64,000 nt of DNA from Serpula lacrymans var. lacrymans S7.9 (lineage: Eukaryota; Basidiomycota; Agaricomycetes; Boletales; Serpulaceae): positions 306,835 to 370,834 of the forward strand of contig NW_006763306.1 in the NCBI RefSeq assembly GCF_000218685.1, in the 5' to 3' direction. The notes under the pieces were generated by a model, which searched no databases, was not told where the DNA came from, and saw only the letters and a program-made list of their open reading frames with translations. Position numbers and translations under genes: made by a program. Position 1 is the stretch's first letter, and each line of letters begins with the position of its first letter. Below are positions 33,080-46,172 of this stretch, piece after piece.

Positions 33080-36000
33080 CTACCCCCCCTCTAAGGCTTG
33101 ACTTCCAGGCGAGACCAAATACCGGAGGTAGTAGTTGAATTTTTGGGCATAGGTTGAAAAAGGGAATTAAAAAGTTTTGAATCCATGCCTCTAAGCTTCC
33201 TAGGAGCCAAGGGATTCTTAGAATAAAATTTGCAAACAGCGTTGCAGGAATTGTCCAGATGGGCTTCTGGTTCCCACATTCTGTCCTGATCTCCCATAGG
33301 ACTAGGAATTCTAAATTTCCACGCTTCAAGCATGCATCCACCACCCGTTCAACTTCAAATTCTTCTTCACCTTCCTGGGTGACTATAACCGGTCCGGTCC
33401 GGGCCGGTCTATGCGCTGTCCCGGCAGCGGCCCTTTGTAGCGTTTCACACGGCTAATATTGACCGTGGGTACTACCCTCATTCGTTTTGGGAGTTCTAGC
33501 TCCACTGCAATGGGTTTGACTTCCTTAATTTGGTAAGGGCTAATCCACTTTTTGGTCAGTTTTCTAGACTGCCAATCTTTTAACTTTAAGTGGTCGGTAT
33601 CTAACCAGACCAGATTGCCGACCTTGTAGTCAGGGGCCTTAGAACGTCTACGCTCCGCCCTGTCTTTCATCTGCTCTGCAGTTTTAAATAGCACCTTGCG
33701 CGTTTCGTCCAAGACAGATTTCATGTCCTCGGCCATGTTCCCAGCAGCCTCGTTTTTGCTCTTGCCAGGTTCTACACCCATTCTAGGGAGGTATGATCTA
33801 GTGACCTCAAATGGTGCTTTTCCTGTAGCCAATGACTGTTTGATATTATAAGAGAACTGGGCTATTTTTAGCCACTTGGCCCAATCTGTCTGCCTATCAT
33901 TAATAAATATCCGAAGGTACTGCTTCAATTCCTGGTTGAGTCTCTCCGTTTGTCCATCAGTCTGCGGATAGAACACCGTTGATAACTTATGTTTGATGCC
34001 CAGCATCCGACATAGTTCTTTCGTAAATTCGCTAGCAAATTGTGGTCTTCTATCGGAGATAACCGTTTCTGGTAATCCATGGATAGACCATACAAAGTCT
34101 TTAAATAAATCTGCTGTACCGGCGGCGGTAATGGTTTTATTGGTAGGTATGAATACTACTTCTTTGGAGAAGCGATCGACTACCACCATTACTGAATCAT
34201 ACCCATTTGACTCGGGCAGATCCGTCGTGAAATTAACTGATATATCCTGCCAAGGACCAGCTGGTATCAGATTTGGCATAAGTTTACCGGCTGGCAGCTG
34301 ATGAGAATTCTTTGCCATGGCGCATCTCAGACAGGATTTTACATATTCCTGTACATTTTTGACCATGCCAGGCCACATGTAGTTTCTGGAGATCAACTCC
34401 ATCGTTCGTTGCCACCCAGGGTGCCCAGCCACTGGAGTGTCATGATGTCTATCTATTGCCTTAATCCTTACAGATTCAGGCACACAGATTTTGTCCTTAA
34501 AATGAAAGAGCCCGTCTTTCCATAAATAGTTTTCATTGCCATCAAGGCGTGCCTTCTCTTCTGAGGAGATATCTTTCCTGAAGACTTCCAGGAGATCGGA
34601 ATCTTGTCCTATTCTAACATTGGCAACCCTTGATTGATCTATCAAGGTAACACCTTTGTTATCATCTTCAATGCCGTTGGCATGATCCTCTCTTCTGGAT
34701 AAAGTGTCTGCTTTCCCCATAGAGCTTCCAGGCTTATGAATTAATTTATAATTAAACCTTGACAAGTACATTGCGTAGCGGGCCTGTCTTCGGTTTAGGT
34801 CTCAGGCTGTCATAAAGTACTCCAGGTTCTTATGATCAGTCCAAGTTTTGAATTGGTGCCTAGCACCTTCTAAGTAGTGCCGCCAGTGCTCTAAAGCTCT
34901 AATGGTGGCTAGCATCTCTTTGTTGTAAATTTGATAGTTGCGCTCTGTAGGCGACAAACTATGTGATAAATAGGCACAAGGCCTCCAAAGATCGTCAGGG
35001 CATTTAATTGACAGAACAGCCCCAGTAGCAAAATCAGAAGAGTCGGTTTCTAGCCGGAACTCCTTGTCTAATTCTGGAAATGCTAATATGGGCGCTGTTG
35101 TAAATGCCTGTTTAAGCTTATCAAAAGCTTTTTGTTCCTTGGTGCCCCAATGCCAAACAATGTCCTTTTTAGTGAGATCGTTCAACGGTCTCGTGATTTT
35201 TGCGAAGTTTTCAATAAATCTTCGGTAGAAGTTACCTAAGCCAATGAAGGCCCTAACTCCTTTGACGCGAGTAGGTTTTGGCCAGTCCAAGATAGCTTGA
35301 ACTTTCTCAGGATCCATCCTGATTCTGTTCTGATCAATTATCATACCGAGGAAGTCTACTTCCTTCACTTTAAAATTACATTTTTTGAGTTTGACGAATA
35401 GGTCCCGTTCCTGTAAGCGTCAAAGGACTTTTTGCACGATCCTGTCATGCTCAGCCTCATTGTCCTACTTCGTAAATATTAACAGATTGTCAATGTAGAT
35501 GACGACACAGTTTTCCATATCCGCAAAAATCTTATTCATCATGCTCTGGAAGGTCGCCGGTGAATTGGTCAACCCAAAGAACATAACAAGGGGCTCAAAG
35601 GATCCTCGGTGGCACGTGAATGCAGCTGTACATTATTGTACCCCCATCTGAGATCCATTTTTGTCAAGATCTTGGCACCAGCCAACTTGTCTACTAGCTG
35701 ACTGATCAAGGGCAGCGGATACACATTTTTAACCGTGTGCTCATTCACGTAATGATAGTCCATAATCATGCGCTTCTTACCATCCTTTTTAGGAATGAAG
35801 AACACCGGGGATGTCATAGGGCTTTTGGAAGGTCTGATGTAACCCTTCCTAAGCTGTTCGTCTATGAAACTTGATACCTCTTCTCTTTCTGGAGCAGAGA
35901 GCGGTATCATGTGTCCTTTCCTTGGTTTGAAGGTGTCGTTCAAATCTATAGCATGGTCCCAAGGCTTAGCCTCTGGGAAGCGCTCTGACTTATGTTTAGA

Positions 36001-36990
36001 AAAGACTTTCCAGAAGTCATGATACTCGGGAGGTACCAGCCTCTTAATCTCTTCTTCGGGTTTTACTTCATCATCGTCATCGTCGATCTTTTCTAAAGAT
36101 CTGAGCTCGTAAATGCGACCAGCGTTTATTTTTTCAAGACGCTCATTGTGACAGACGTGATTTGGCTTACCCAAGTTTACACATTCCTGAGGGCAATGTG
36201 ACAATGTGACAACCCCTGTCTGCCAGTCAATCTCAGGATTGTGTTTAAATAGCCAGGTCCAGCCTAAGATTAAATTAATCTTCCCTAGTTGGGTAGCTTC
36301 GGCGGTGACTCGTTCTTGGTGTCCTTGGTACTCGACAACAAAAGAACATTTGTGTGTGATACAGCCACCCACATTAAGTGTACTGTCAATGTTATAGATG
36401 GGAATAGATACATATAATTTTACAAGGGGAAGTCCAATTTGCTCCGCCCAGACCTGATCTATGAAGATTCTGTTAGCGCCTGAATCAAGCAGTGCGCTGG
36501 TTGGGTGTACTATGCCCTGGGCAAGGTTTTCCACACCAACGTCTAAACGGATCTCCTTTTGGAATAAATACGTGCACATCAACACACGCCTTGGGATTTC
36601 ATTGGGAAGTGGCTCCGAAGAAGAAGAATCTACTATATTTTTATTTTTAGTTTTACAAGAATCAATCACCCTAGTGTTTGTCTTGCCGGGGCCACGCTCC
36701 AAAGGAGACGCTGGTACAGCGGTGGTATTGTAAGTATTGTCAGTGTTAACTCTTTCATTGTCTTGACCCACAGAATCAGCGCTCAAAGCAGCTATATCGT
36801 CCGGAGGGTCCAAGGCAAATCCACAGTCACAGCGTTGCATACAAGTACATACTTCAGATAACAAATTCTAGAATCTATTTACAAATTGGGGAGCCACCCC
36901 CTTCTTTCCGTTATTGCTCGTGCAACACCCCGGATCAGGGGCCATCTTGTTGTGGTTTACTTCATTGTTTCGGGGAGTGAAGGCACCCAA
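33069..36990 (-). pseudogene. gypsy-2 pol, degraded
   Basis: Fragments follow gypsy-1 pol closely: protease LLDSGANRIFID and RT N-terminus (35569-36864), RT C-terminus/RNase H (34802-35368), RNase H end to integrase (33383-34771; HHCC, SDRRPQF where gypsy-1 has SDRGPQF) and a chromodomain tail (33069-33344). Lesions include a TAG upstream of 36864 in the pol frame, a deletion after WGYNNV near 35630 that shifts frame, loss of RT catalytic-loop continuity near 35400-35560, and stops between fragments. Confidence 0.92.
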
Positions 36991-37007
36991 GTGACCTACG
37001 CTCCGAA

Positions 37008-38060
37008 TTATTTTCCCTGGGCCTTCATTTCAGCAATCTGCTGGTTGTAAAAGAACGCCCGGATTTTGTCGTAAGAACAACTGGCCGGAGTACTGAGCCG
37101 ATCTTCCGGTTTCTCGGTTTCTAATTGGCGCGCCTGGTGCCCTTGGTTATTTTTTTGGTGAGCGGCCTGTACTCTGTTTGGACACTTTCTGGCTATGTGC
37201 CCCTCCTGCCCACAGTTGTAGCAGTTGAATCCGCACCTCTGTCCGCCCTGGACCACGCCAATATCTATAAAAGCACCCTGCCCTGGTTGCAACCCGAATG
37301 GTTGGAACCCGTGAGAGTGGTTTTTATTTTGGTTTGATGACCCAGGGCTCCTCTGGGAATAGTTGTTTTTGGTGGTGGTCCCACCACCTTGATGCATTTT
37401 GTAGAGCTCTATGGCCCTACCTATTTTTCGAATCTCTTCTGCTGCATCTGAGAGTTTGTCCTGCCTCATATCTTGCAGGTAGAGTTGTTCTGCAATGTGG
37501 GGGTTCACATTGCGTTCCAGTAACTCTATTACATGTTCATTACCTAAACCCCCTTGGATGGAGAGGGCCAGGAACCGGGTTATGTAATTGTCTATCCTCA
37601 TATTTCCTTGTTTGAAGGAACAGATTTGTTGGCGAGCCCAGTCATGCTCAGCCTGTGGTTTAAAATATTTTTTGATCTCTACTTTGAGATCGTCCCAGGC
37701 AGGCCACACACCCACAGTGTAGCACTCCTGTAATCTAACTTGGGCATATTGACCCGCCACAGGTCCTTTTAGTCGAGATAGTACTGCTGTTGCTACCTCA
37801 AAGTCATTGGCGAATGCATCCCAGTTTGCCTTTATCCAAATCTGGAGCTTAATCCACCATTCAGAAAATCGAGCCCGATCTCCTTTGAAAGCGCCGGGGT
37901 CAGCGACGATTTTGACTTTCTTGTTAAACTTTTTCTCTACCGAGGGTGCTGCTGCAGGAGGGGCTGCCTGTAGCTCGGTGAGTTGTGTTGTTAACGCCAA
38001 GATCTGTGCACGCATGTTGTGCAACAGAGCGTTGACATCTGTTTGACATTGTAATGACAT
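37008..38060 (-). CDS. gypsy-2 gag, open frame
   Basis: 350 codons from ATG 38060 to TAA 37008-37010. Coiled-coil-like N-terminus, a central retrotransposon-gag region (KANWDAFANDFEVATAVLSR; WDDLKVEIKKYF) and a CCHC zinc knuckle (CYNCGQEGHIARKC) near residue 283. This frame is intact although the pol downstream is dead. The stop directly follows the frameshift heptamer. Confidence 0.85.
   Translation of the reverse strand: MSLQCQTDVNALLHNMRAQILALTTQLTELQAAPPAAAPSVEKKFNKKVKIVADPGAFKGDRARFSEWWIKLQIWIKANWDAFANDFEVATAVLSRLKGPVAGQYAQVRLQECYTVGVWPAWDDLKVEIKKYFKPQAEHDWARQQICSFKQGNMRIDNYITRFLALSIQGGLGNEHVIELLERNVNPHIAEQLYLQDMRQDKLSDAAEEIRKIGRAIELYKMHQGGGTTTKNNYSQRSPGSSNQNKNHSHGFQPFGLQPGQGAFIDIGVVQGGQRCGFNCYNCGQEGHIARKCPNRVQAAHQKNNQGHQARQLETEKPEDRLSTPASCSYDKIRAFFYNQQIAEMKAQGK
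37011..37017 (-). promoter_or_regulatory. -1 frameshift heptamer of gypsy-2
   Basis: On the minus strand G GGA AAA in the gag frame, followed at once by the gag TAA. Pol continues in the -1 frame. Confidence 0.75.
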
Positions 38061-38562
38061 ATTGACTTGTTCTCTTTGTAACGTAAAAAAAAGGTAACTG
38101 GGGGTCCCCGCTTGCTATCTGCGGATCTACCTCTTCCCAGCTGAGTATCGGATCTCAATCTCCGACTACCCACACTATAGTATTTGAAAGTGTATATAAA
38201 AAGTATTCGTAATAAACCCTGGTCCGAACGGTTGTCAGGGGGTGGCCTGCTTGTTAAGCTGTCAGCCCTTCTCCAGACTGGCGGAGGCAAGTGCCTGGCC
38301 TGGTCAGAGGAAAGAGAAAGAGAAGATTCATATGTAAATTTCTAATCAACAGTGGTTTCACACCAACTGCTGAGCTAAGTACTCCCCTTCATGCTGGGGG
38401 CCACATATCAAGGAGTTGCCTCTTCTCCCAAAGCACTACAAGGCCGTCGCTAGGAGCGCACCTATCTGCTATGCGGGAAATTCCCAAACAATAACACTAT
38501 CCCCTTAACCCTGGGTCTGGGTTTGCACAATGTGCAAGAGAGTAGAAGAGAGCGAGTCCTAA

Positions 38563-38833
38563 TGTAACACCCAAGAGTTAGTTACTCTGGCGCACACTAA
38601 GACACACTATAAGGGTAGTGATGAGGGAGTGGTTACCCCTTAGGCTGCAGTGAGTTAGTTGGTATTCAACAGGAGGACTCGCTGAGGAGTCTCCTTGATC
38701 TATTGGGGTATTTATACTAATACAGAGTGTTTGTACTTATATACTGTACAGTTGATAAAAGCAGTGGCTTGATGATGTCAGAGGGTGCAGCCCGTGTGAC
38801 CAGCTCCACTGCATGAGAGACTTGTAGCTAAAA
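38563..38833 (-). repeat. gypsy-2 5' LTR, first part (271 bp)
   Basis: Starts TGTAACACCC and ends at TAGCTAAAA, where the Helitron begins. The remaining 140 bp are at 50554-50693. Confidence 0.95.
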
Positions 38834-39494
38834 TCTATAATGAAGGGGACAGTGGTCCCAAATGCTGCGTGCAAGCCACATTGCATCGGTTATTTCGCTT
38901 AGTTTTGCTCGCGTGGTTTTTGTGGCAACACAGGAGCAGCAGTAGTAGTGAACACAGTGAAAATTGTAGCCACACTGAAGAATTCTTACGCTTATAAGAA
39001 CATTCAACAATTTGTAGTGAAAATCATAGCCATGTTGAAAATTCTCGCACTTAATCGTTTTTACTACAAAACACGATATAGTGGACACCAAAACTCATGC
39101 CTGTGGCACGACATGACACAACTCAATCAAACAAACCTCTTTTTCTACTATGTGGGGAAGTGGTCTGGCCCTACACACAAAACAAATTGTTGTCGAGAAT
39201 TTGCACATTTTGCATTACAAAAATTAACAGCCATTATTGACCACACTGTGATGTGCATAAAAATAAAATCAAAGACCCTTCCCCACACATAAAAACACAG
39301 CTTACACAATGTGAGTTTATAACAGTTTATGGTGTTGATTCAATTGAAACTGACACATTGATTACAGAAGCCCAAATTATCAACAAATCAGTGAATATAG
39401 CAAATACATAAATATGAATATGAGCAATTCAAATATGCAGTATGTGTAGTATTGTTAATGTGTCATTAACCATATATTGATGTGATTTGTAGAC

Positions 39495-41888
39495 ATATTC
39501 CACAGACACCTGAACGAACGTGGTGAACATCGCGATAGAGATCGTATACAACGTCATCAACAGATGACATCACCAAGTGTGCGGTGGGAGCACCTCTTGG
39601 ATTGTAGAGATTTGAGAAATATCAATATTGTGCAACCAAATTTTGGAGGACCTTTGCATGATAATCACATGCCACAGCCATTAGCTGTACCTCCATACCC
39701 TCAATTGCAGCCCCCTTTTCAAATGCAGCAGGGTAACCAGTTGCTTGCTACCCATAGTGTTGACTACAATAAAAGGCTATTAGATGGGTTTCAAAACCAA
39801 CATGCAGAACGGGGTAATCAACGGTGTAATAGACTACGGAGGCAGGAGCAGGCAGAGGATCAGATGATTCAACACCAGGAAGCAATACAGCTCCAAAGGC
39901 AGGAACAGCAGTTGGCTGAGGATCACCAGGAAAGAGAAATTGAGTGTCAGGAGGTAATTAGACTACAGGTACAGCAGCATTCTCAGCATGCTGATCTGCA
40001 TTATGAAGAGCTACAAGCTCAGCAACTCATTAGAATTTAAAGAGCTGCTCAAGAAGAGCTTGAAAGGAGGAAAGATGAGCTAGCAGATCAGGCTCACAGG
40101 GATGCCAGGGATGCTGTAGACCGAGGCGAGGACTTAAATGAACCGGTAGCTGCCAGAAATGCACCAAGGATGCCAAGGCCTCAACAACTTGCAAACAAAC
40201 AAAATATTACCAACTGCCGCCAAGCATAGGTAATACGCCAGGAGGCCCAACAACCATATGTAGAGCCTCTTTACTGCCATACTTTATGCAACATAGAAGT
40301 AGAGTGCCATAATTGTGGAGTGTTACACTGGGATACCGAGAGACTCACAAGTTCCTCCAGGATCCATCCAAAATTTGGTGTGTGCTGCCTTCAAGGTCAA
40401 GTTAGGCTGGATCCTTTCCAGGAAGCACCTGCTGCACTATGCCATCTGTTCCGTGGGGTTGACATTACTGCATGTGAATTCCACGACAAAGTTTGCTCAT
40501 ACAACAATGCCTTTGCATTTACATCTTTGGGTGTCAAGATAGACCATGCTGTCACAAGTGCTGCAGGACCTTATAGTTTCCGTATCCATGGAGGCCTTCA
40601 TCATAGCATCAGCACATTCCATCCACCTGAAGGTGAAACTCCCTCTTTTGGCCAGCTTTACATTCACGACCCACAGACCACCCTTTTTTTTTATGTAATG
40701 AGAATAATTGGGGGCATGGCACTACACCAGCAACCATGCTGGAGATCCAGGATACCCTGGAGCAATTCAATTCATTCATCCCTTTGTACAAGCAAGCTTA
40801 TCAGATCATCATGGAAAAGCCTGAAGCAGAACGTGCCAACATAACAGCCCATATAGCTCTTGATCAAACTCTGGACCAACATCGTTATAATCCTCCTACT
40901 GCAGATGAAGTTGCTGCTGTTATCCCTGGAGATGGAGAACAAGATGTTGATGAGCACCGTGATATTGTTTTGCGGCTGAAGCAATTTGATCATGGTGGTG
41001 GTCTCAAGCATATCAGCCATTTGCACCCCCTTTATTCACCTCTGCATTATGTCCTCCTATTTCCCTTTCGAGAACAAGGGTGGCATAGGACAATACGGTC
41101 CATTCAAAATGCTGATGGAAATATACGCAGTGAATATGTCTCCCAGTGGTGTTATTATGCATACCGTCTCCATCCCCGAAGAACCAATCAATCTAATCTC
41201 TTATATGGTGGAAAGCTACTTCAGGAGTATTGTGTTGATGCATGGGCTTCCACAGAAAAAAGTGAATTGAAGTGGGTCCGTCATCATAAAAAAGGCATAA
41301 GGGCAGATCTTTACCAAGGCGTTAAAGATGCTATGGATTGAAATGATGGGGAAATGGATTTGGGTCAACAGGGCCAGAACATTGTCCTACCATCTTCTCA
41401 TTCTGGTAGTACATGGCACATGTACCAGTTCTTCCAGGACTCTATGGCTATATGTCTCCACTGCCGTAAACCCAATATTTTCCTTACAATAACAGCAAAC
41501 ACCAACTGGCCTGAAATTCAAGAGGCTTTGCTGGAATACAACAATGCCAGTGAAGTAGATAATGACCCCGATATGCCTACAAGAAAACAGACCGTTCTGA
41601 CATTGTTGCACGTGTCTTCTATCAGAAAAAGAAGGCACTGTTGAAGGAAGTCAAAGATGGGATCTTTGGACAGACTTTGGGATCTGTTTACACTGTGGAA
41701 TACCAAAAGCGGGGTTTGCCACACATGCATCTTCTCATGTCCTTGGAAGATCAAGATAAAATCTGTGATGCCTCCCAGGTTGACTCTGTTGTCTCTGCTC
41801 AAATTCCTGATCCTGTCACACAACCAAAGTTATATTCAACAGTCACAAAGTGTATGATGCATGGTCTGTGTGAACCTGAGCACCCTGG
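39495..41888 (+). pseudogene. Helitron Rep/helicase, N-terminal half
   Basis: Starts with a Gln/Glu-rich coiled coil (39564-40040). It continues past stops at 40038-40040 and 40227-40229 into the conserved Helitron N-terminal region: CHNCGVLHWDTERL, FGVCCLQGQVRL, GPYSFRIHGGLHH, FGQLYIHDP. A frameshift at the T-run near 40690 leads to DTLEQFNSFIPLYKQAYQI and LHPLYSPLHYVLLFPF. A TGA at 41339-41341 and a further shift near 41590 follow. Then comes the HUH nuclease motif in YQKRGLPHMHLL (41700-41735). The frame reaches EHPG exactly at the gypsy-1 target site. Confidence 0.93.
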
Positions 41889-42277
41889 TGTAACAACCAA
41901 GAGTTAGTTACTCTGGCGCACACAGGAACACACTATAAAGGTAGTGGAAGACGGGGAGTGGGTACCCCTTGGGCTGCAGTGAGTTAGTTGGTATACAACA
42001 GGAGGACTCGCTGAGGAGTCTCCTGGATCTATTGGGGTATATATACTACTACAGGTTTGTTTGTACATGTGTACTATACAGTTGATGAAGGCAGTGGCTG
42101 ATGATGTCATAGGGCCTAGCCCGTATGGCCAGCTCCACTGCGTGAGAGAGTTAAGTCTAAAAGTAAAAGAAAGGCAACGCGGCGCGAGAAAGGGAAATGC
42201 CGCGTGGCACTTAAAGTATAAAGTTAAAGCGGAGGATAAAAGGAAAGGAGATGTCCGGAAATTGTGTTATCGTAACA
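41889..42277 (-). repeat. gypsy-1 3' LTR (389 bp)
   Basis: Ends TGTAACAACC and ATCGTAACA on the plus strand; the terminal TGTTACGATAACA (minus strand) is palindromic. The polypurine tract (minus strand AGAAGGGGGGTAG) lies at 42278-42290 and includes the pol stop region. Confidence 0.95.
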
Positions 42278-42288
42278 CTACCCCCCTT

Positions 42289-45200
42289 CTAAGGCTCGAC
42301 TTCCAGGCGAGACCAAATTCCGGAGGTAGTGGTAAAATTTTCGGGCATAGGTTGAAAGAGGGAATTAAAAAGGTTTGAATCCATGCCTCTAAGCTTCCTG
42401 GGAGCTGAGGGATTCCTAGAATAAAATTCGCGAACAGCGTCGCGGGAGTTTTCCAGATGGGATTCTGGTTCCCACGTTCTGTCCTCGTCTCCGTAGCCCT
42501 TCCATAGGACCAGGAACTCTAATTTTCCACGCTTCAAGCGTGCATCTACCACCCGTTCGACTTCAAACTCTTCTTCACCTTCCTGGGTGACTACTACCGG
42601 ACCGGGCCGGTCTACGCGCTGTCCCGGCAGCGGTCCCTTGTAGGGTTTCACACGGCTAATGTTAACCGTGGGTACCACCCTCATTCGTTTTGGGAGTTCC
42701 AGCTCCACCGCATTAGGCTTGACTTCCTTAATCCGGTAAGGGCCAATCCACTTTTCGGTCAGTTTTCTAGACTGCCGGTCTTTTAATTTTAAGTGGTCGG
42801 TATCTAACCAGACCAGGTCGCCGACCTTGTAGTCAGGGGCCTTAGAGCGTCTACGCTCTGCCCTGTCTTTCATCTGCTCTGCAGTTCTAAATAGCGCCTT
42901 GCGCGTTTCGTCCAAGACAGACTTCATGTCTTTTGCCATGTTCTCAGCAGCCTCGTTTTTGCTCTTGCCAGGTTCTACACCCATTCTGGGGAGGTACGAT
43001 CTAGTAACCTCGAATGGTGCCTTGCCTGTAGCCGACGACTGTTTAATATTATATGAGAACTGGGCTATTTTTAGCCACTTGGCCCAATCCGTCTGTCTGT
43101 CATTAATAAATATACGGAGATACTGTTTTAACTCCTGGTTAAGTCTCTCCGTTTGTCCATCGGTTTGCGGATGGAACGCCGTGGATAGTTTAGGTTTGAT
43201 GCCCAGCATCCGACATAATTCTTTCGTAAATTCGCTAGTGAATTGCGGTCCTCTATCGGAGATTACCGTTTCTGGTAACCCATGGATTGACCATACGAAA
43301 TCTTTAAATAAATCTGCCGTACCGGCGGCGGTGATGGTTTTGTTGGTGGGTATGAATACCACTTCTTTGGAGAAGCGGTCTACTACCACCATTACTGAAT
43401 CGTACCCGTTTGACTCGGGCAGATCCGTCGTGAAGTCTACCGATATATCCTGCCAGGGGCCAGCTGGTATCGGGTTCGGCATGAGTTTACCGGCCGGCGG
43501 TAGATGGGAATTCTTGGCCATGGCGCATCTCAGACAGGATTTTACGTATTCCTGTATGTCTTTGACCATGCCCGGCCACATGTAGTTTCTGGAGATCAAC
43601 TCCATCGTTCGTTGCCATCCAGGGTGCCCAGCCACTGGAGTGTCATGATGTCTATCTATTGCCTTGATCCTTGTGGACTCAGGCACATAGATTTTGTTTT
43701 TAAAATGAAAGAGCCCGTCTTTCCATAAATAGTTTTCATTGCCGTCAAGGCGCGCCTTTTCTTCTGGGGAGATGTCTTTCCTGAAGACTTCTAGGAGAGC
43801 GGAATCTTGCCCGATTCTAACATTGGCAACCCTTGATTGATCTATCAGGGTGACACCTTTGTTGTCATCTTCAATGCCGTTGGCATGATCCTCTCTTCTA
43901 GACAAAGCATCCGCTTTCCCCATCGAGCTTCCAGGCTTATGAATTAATTTATAATTGAACCTTGATAAGTACACCGCGTAGCGGGCCTGTCTCCGGTTCA
44001 GGTCTCGGGCCGTCATGAAGTACTCTAGGTTCTTATGATCGGTCCAAATTTCGAATTGGTGCCTAGCACCTTCTAAGTAGTGCCGCCAGTGCTCTAAAGC
44101 TCTAATGATGGCCAGCATCTCCTTGTCGTATATTTGATAGTTGCGCTCTGTAGGCGACAAACTATGCGATAAATAGGCGCAAGGCCTCCAAAGATCATCA
44201 GGACATTTGACTGATAGAACAGCCCCAGTGGCGAAGTCAGAAGAGTCGGTTTCTAGCCGAAACTCTTTGTCTAATTCTGGGAATGCCAATATGGGCGCTG
44301 TTGTAAATGCCTGTTTAAGCTTATCAAAAGCTTCCTGTTCTTTGGCGCCCCAATGCCAAACAAGGTCCTTTTTGGTGAGATCGTTCAACGGTCTCGTGAT
44401 TTTTGCGAAGTTTTCAATAAACCTTCGGTAGAAATTGCCTAAGCCTAGGAAAGCTCTAACCCCTTTGACGCGAGTAGGTTCTGGCCATTCCAAAATAGCT
44501 TGAACTTTCTCAGGGTTCATCCTGATTCCGTTCTGGCCTATGATCATACCAAGGAAGTCTACTTCCTTCACTTTAAAATTACATTTTTCGGGTTTAACGA
44601 ATAGGTCCCGTTCCTGTAAGCGTCGAAGGACTTCTTGCACGATCCTGTCATGCTCAGCCTCATCGTCCGACTTTGTAAATATTAATAAATCGTCAATGTA
44701 AATGACGACACAGTTTTCCATATCCGCAAAGATCTCATTCATCATGCTCTGAAAGGTCGCCGGTGAATTGGTCAACCCAAAGAACATAACAAGGGGTTCG
44801 AAAGATCCTCGGTGGCACGTGAACGCGGCCTTCCAAGCATCTTCCTCCTTGATTCGTACGTTATTGTACCCCCATCTGAGATCCATCTTTGTCAGGATTT
44901 TGGCGCCAGCCAATTTGTCCACCAGCTGACTAATCAAAGGCAGTGGATACGCATTTTTAACCGTGTGCTCATTCACGTAACGATAGTCCATAATCATTCG
45001 CTTTTTACCATCCTTTTTAGGAATGAAGAACACCGGGGACGTCATAGGACTTTTGGAAGGTCTGATGTAACCCTTCCTAAGTTGTTCGTCTATGAAACTA
45101 GATACCTCGTCTCTTTCGGGAGCAGAGAGCGGTATCATATGTCCCTTCTTTGGTTTGAAGGTGTCTTTCAAATCTATAGCATGGTCCCAAGGTTTAGCCT

Positions 45201-46172
45201 CTGGGAAGCGCTCTGATTTGTGTTTCGAAAAGACTTTCCAGAAGTCGTGGTACTCGGGAGGTACCAGCCTCTTAATCTCTTCCTCAGGTTTTACCTCATC
45301 ATCGTCATCGTCGATCTTTTCTAAAGATCTGAGCTCGTAAACGTGACTAGCGTTTAACTTTTCGAGACGCTCATTGTGACGGACATGATTTGGTTTACCC
45401 AAGTTTACACATTCCTGGGGACAACGTGACAATGTGACAACCCCTGTCTGCCAGTTGATCTCAGGATTGTGTTTAAATAGCCAGGTCCAGCCTAAGATTA
45501 AATTAATTTTCCCTAGTTGGGTAGCCTCGGCAGTGACTCGTTCTCTGTGTCCTTGGTATTCGACCACGAAAGAACATTTGTGTGTAATACAGCCACCTGC
45601 GTTAAGCGTACCGTCAACGTTATAGACGGGAATAGATGTTTCTAATTTTACAAGGGGGAGTCCAATTTGCTCCGCCCAGACCTGATCTATGAAGATCCCG
45701 TTAGCGCCTGAATCAAGCAGTGCGCTCGTTGAGTGTACTTTGCCCCTGGCAAGGTTTTCCACGCCAACGTCTAAACGGATCTCTTTTTGGAATAAATACG
45801 TGCGCATCAACACACGCCTTGGGATTTCGGGAAAGGGTGGCTCCAAAGAAGAAGAAGAAGAAGGAATTTTGAACGATACATGTTTTTCTATTTTTGTTTT
45901 ACCAGAATCAAGCACCCTAGTGTTTGTCTCGCCGGGGCCACGCTCCAAGGGAGACGCTGGTGCAGCGGTAGTATCATAAATATTACAGTTACATTTCTTC
46001 ATACAAGTACATACTTCTGATAACAAATTTAGAAATTTATTTACAAATTGGGGAGCCATCCCCGTCATTCCGTTATTGCTCGTGCAACACCCCGGAGCAG
46101 GGGCCACTTTGTTGTGGTTTACTTCATTTTTAACAGGAGCTAAGGCACCCAAGTGACCTAAGCCCCGAATTC
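42289..46172 (-). CDS. gypsy-1 pol: PR-RT-RNase H-INT-chromodomain
   Basis: Open for 1287 codons from 46152, which is TTG rather than ATG; the same frame runs upstream to the frameshift site at 46173, so pol is almost certainly made by -1 frameshifting from gag. Numbering from 46152: protease LLDSGANGIFID (about 146-156), RT with VVIYIDDLLIF (about 482-492), RNase H with LETDSSDFATGA (about 633-644), integrase zinc finger H..H..CLRC (about 839-876), DDE core with VVDRFSKE, SDRGPQF and a Glu near QELKQYLR (to about 1012), and a C-terminal chromodomain (FEVERVVDARLKRGK ... LEFLVLWKGYGDEDRTWEPE). This places it in the chromoviruses. Catalytic residues look intact. It is the best candidate in the window for a recently active enzyme set. 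Confidence 0.95.

Noticed and set aside
39564..40040. Gln-rich 158-codon ORF as a separate gene
   Set aside because: The same frame continues past its stop into the conserved Helitron N-terminal region, so it is the coiled-coil start of the Helitron protein rather than an independent gene.
42899..43585. Plus-strand ORF of 228 codons (and similar ones across 33-46 kb and 22-25 kb)
   Set aside because: These are antisense shadows of gypsy and copia pol, with no family resemblance.
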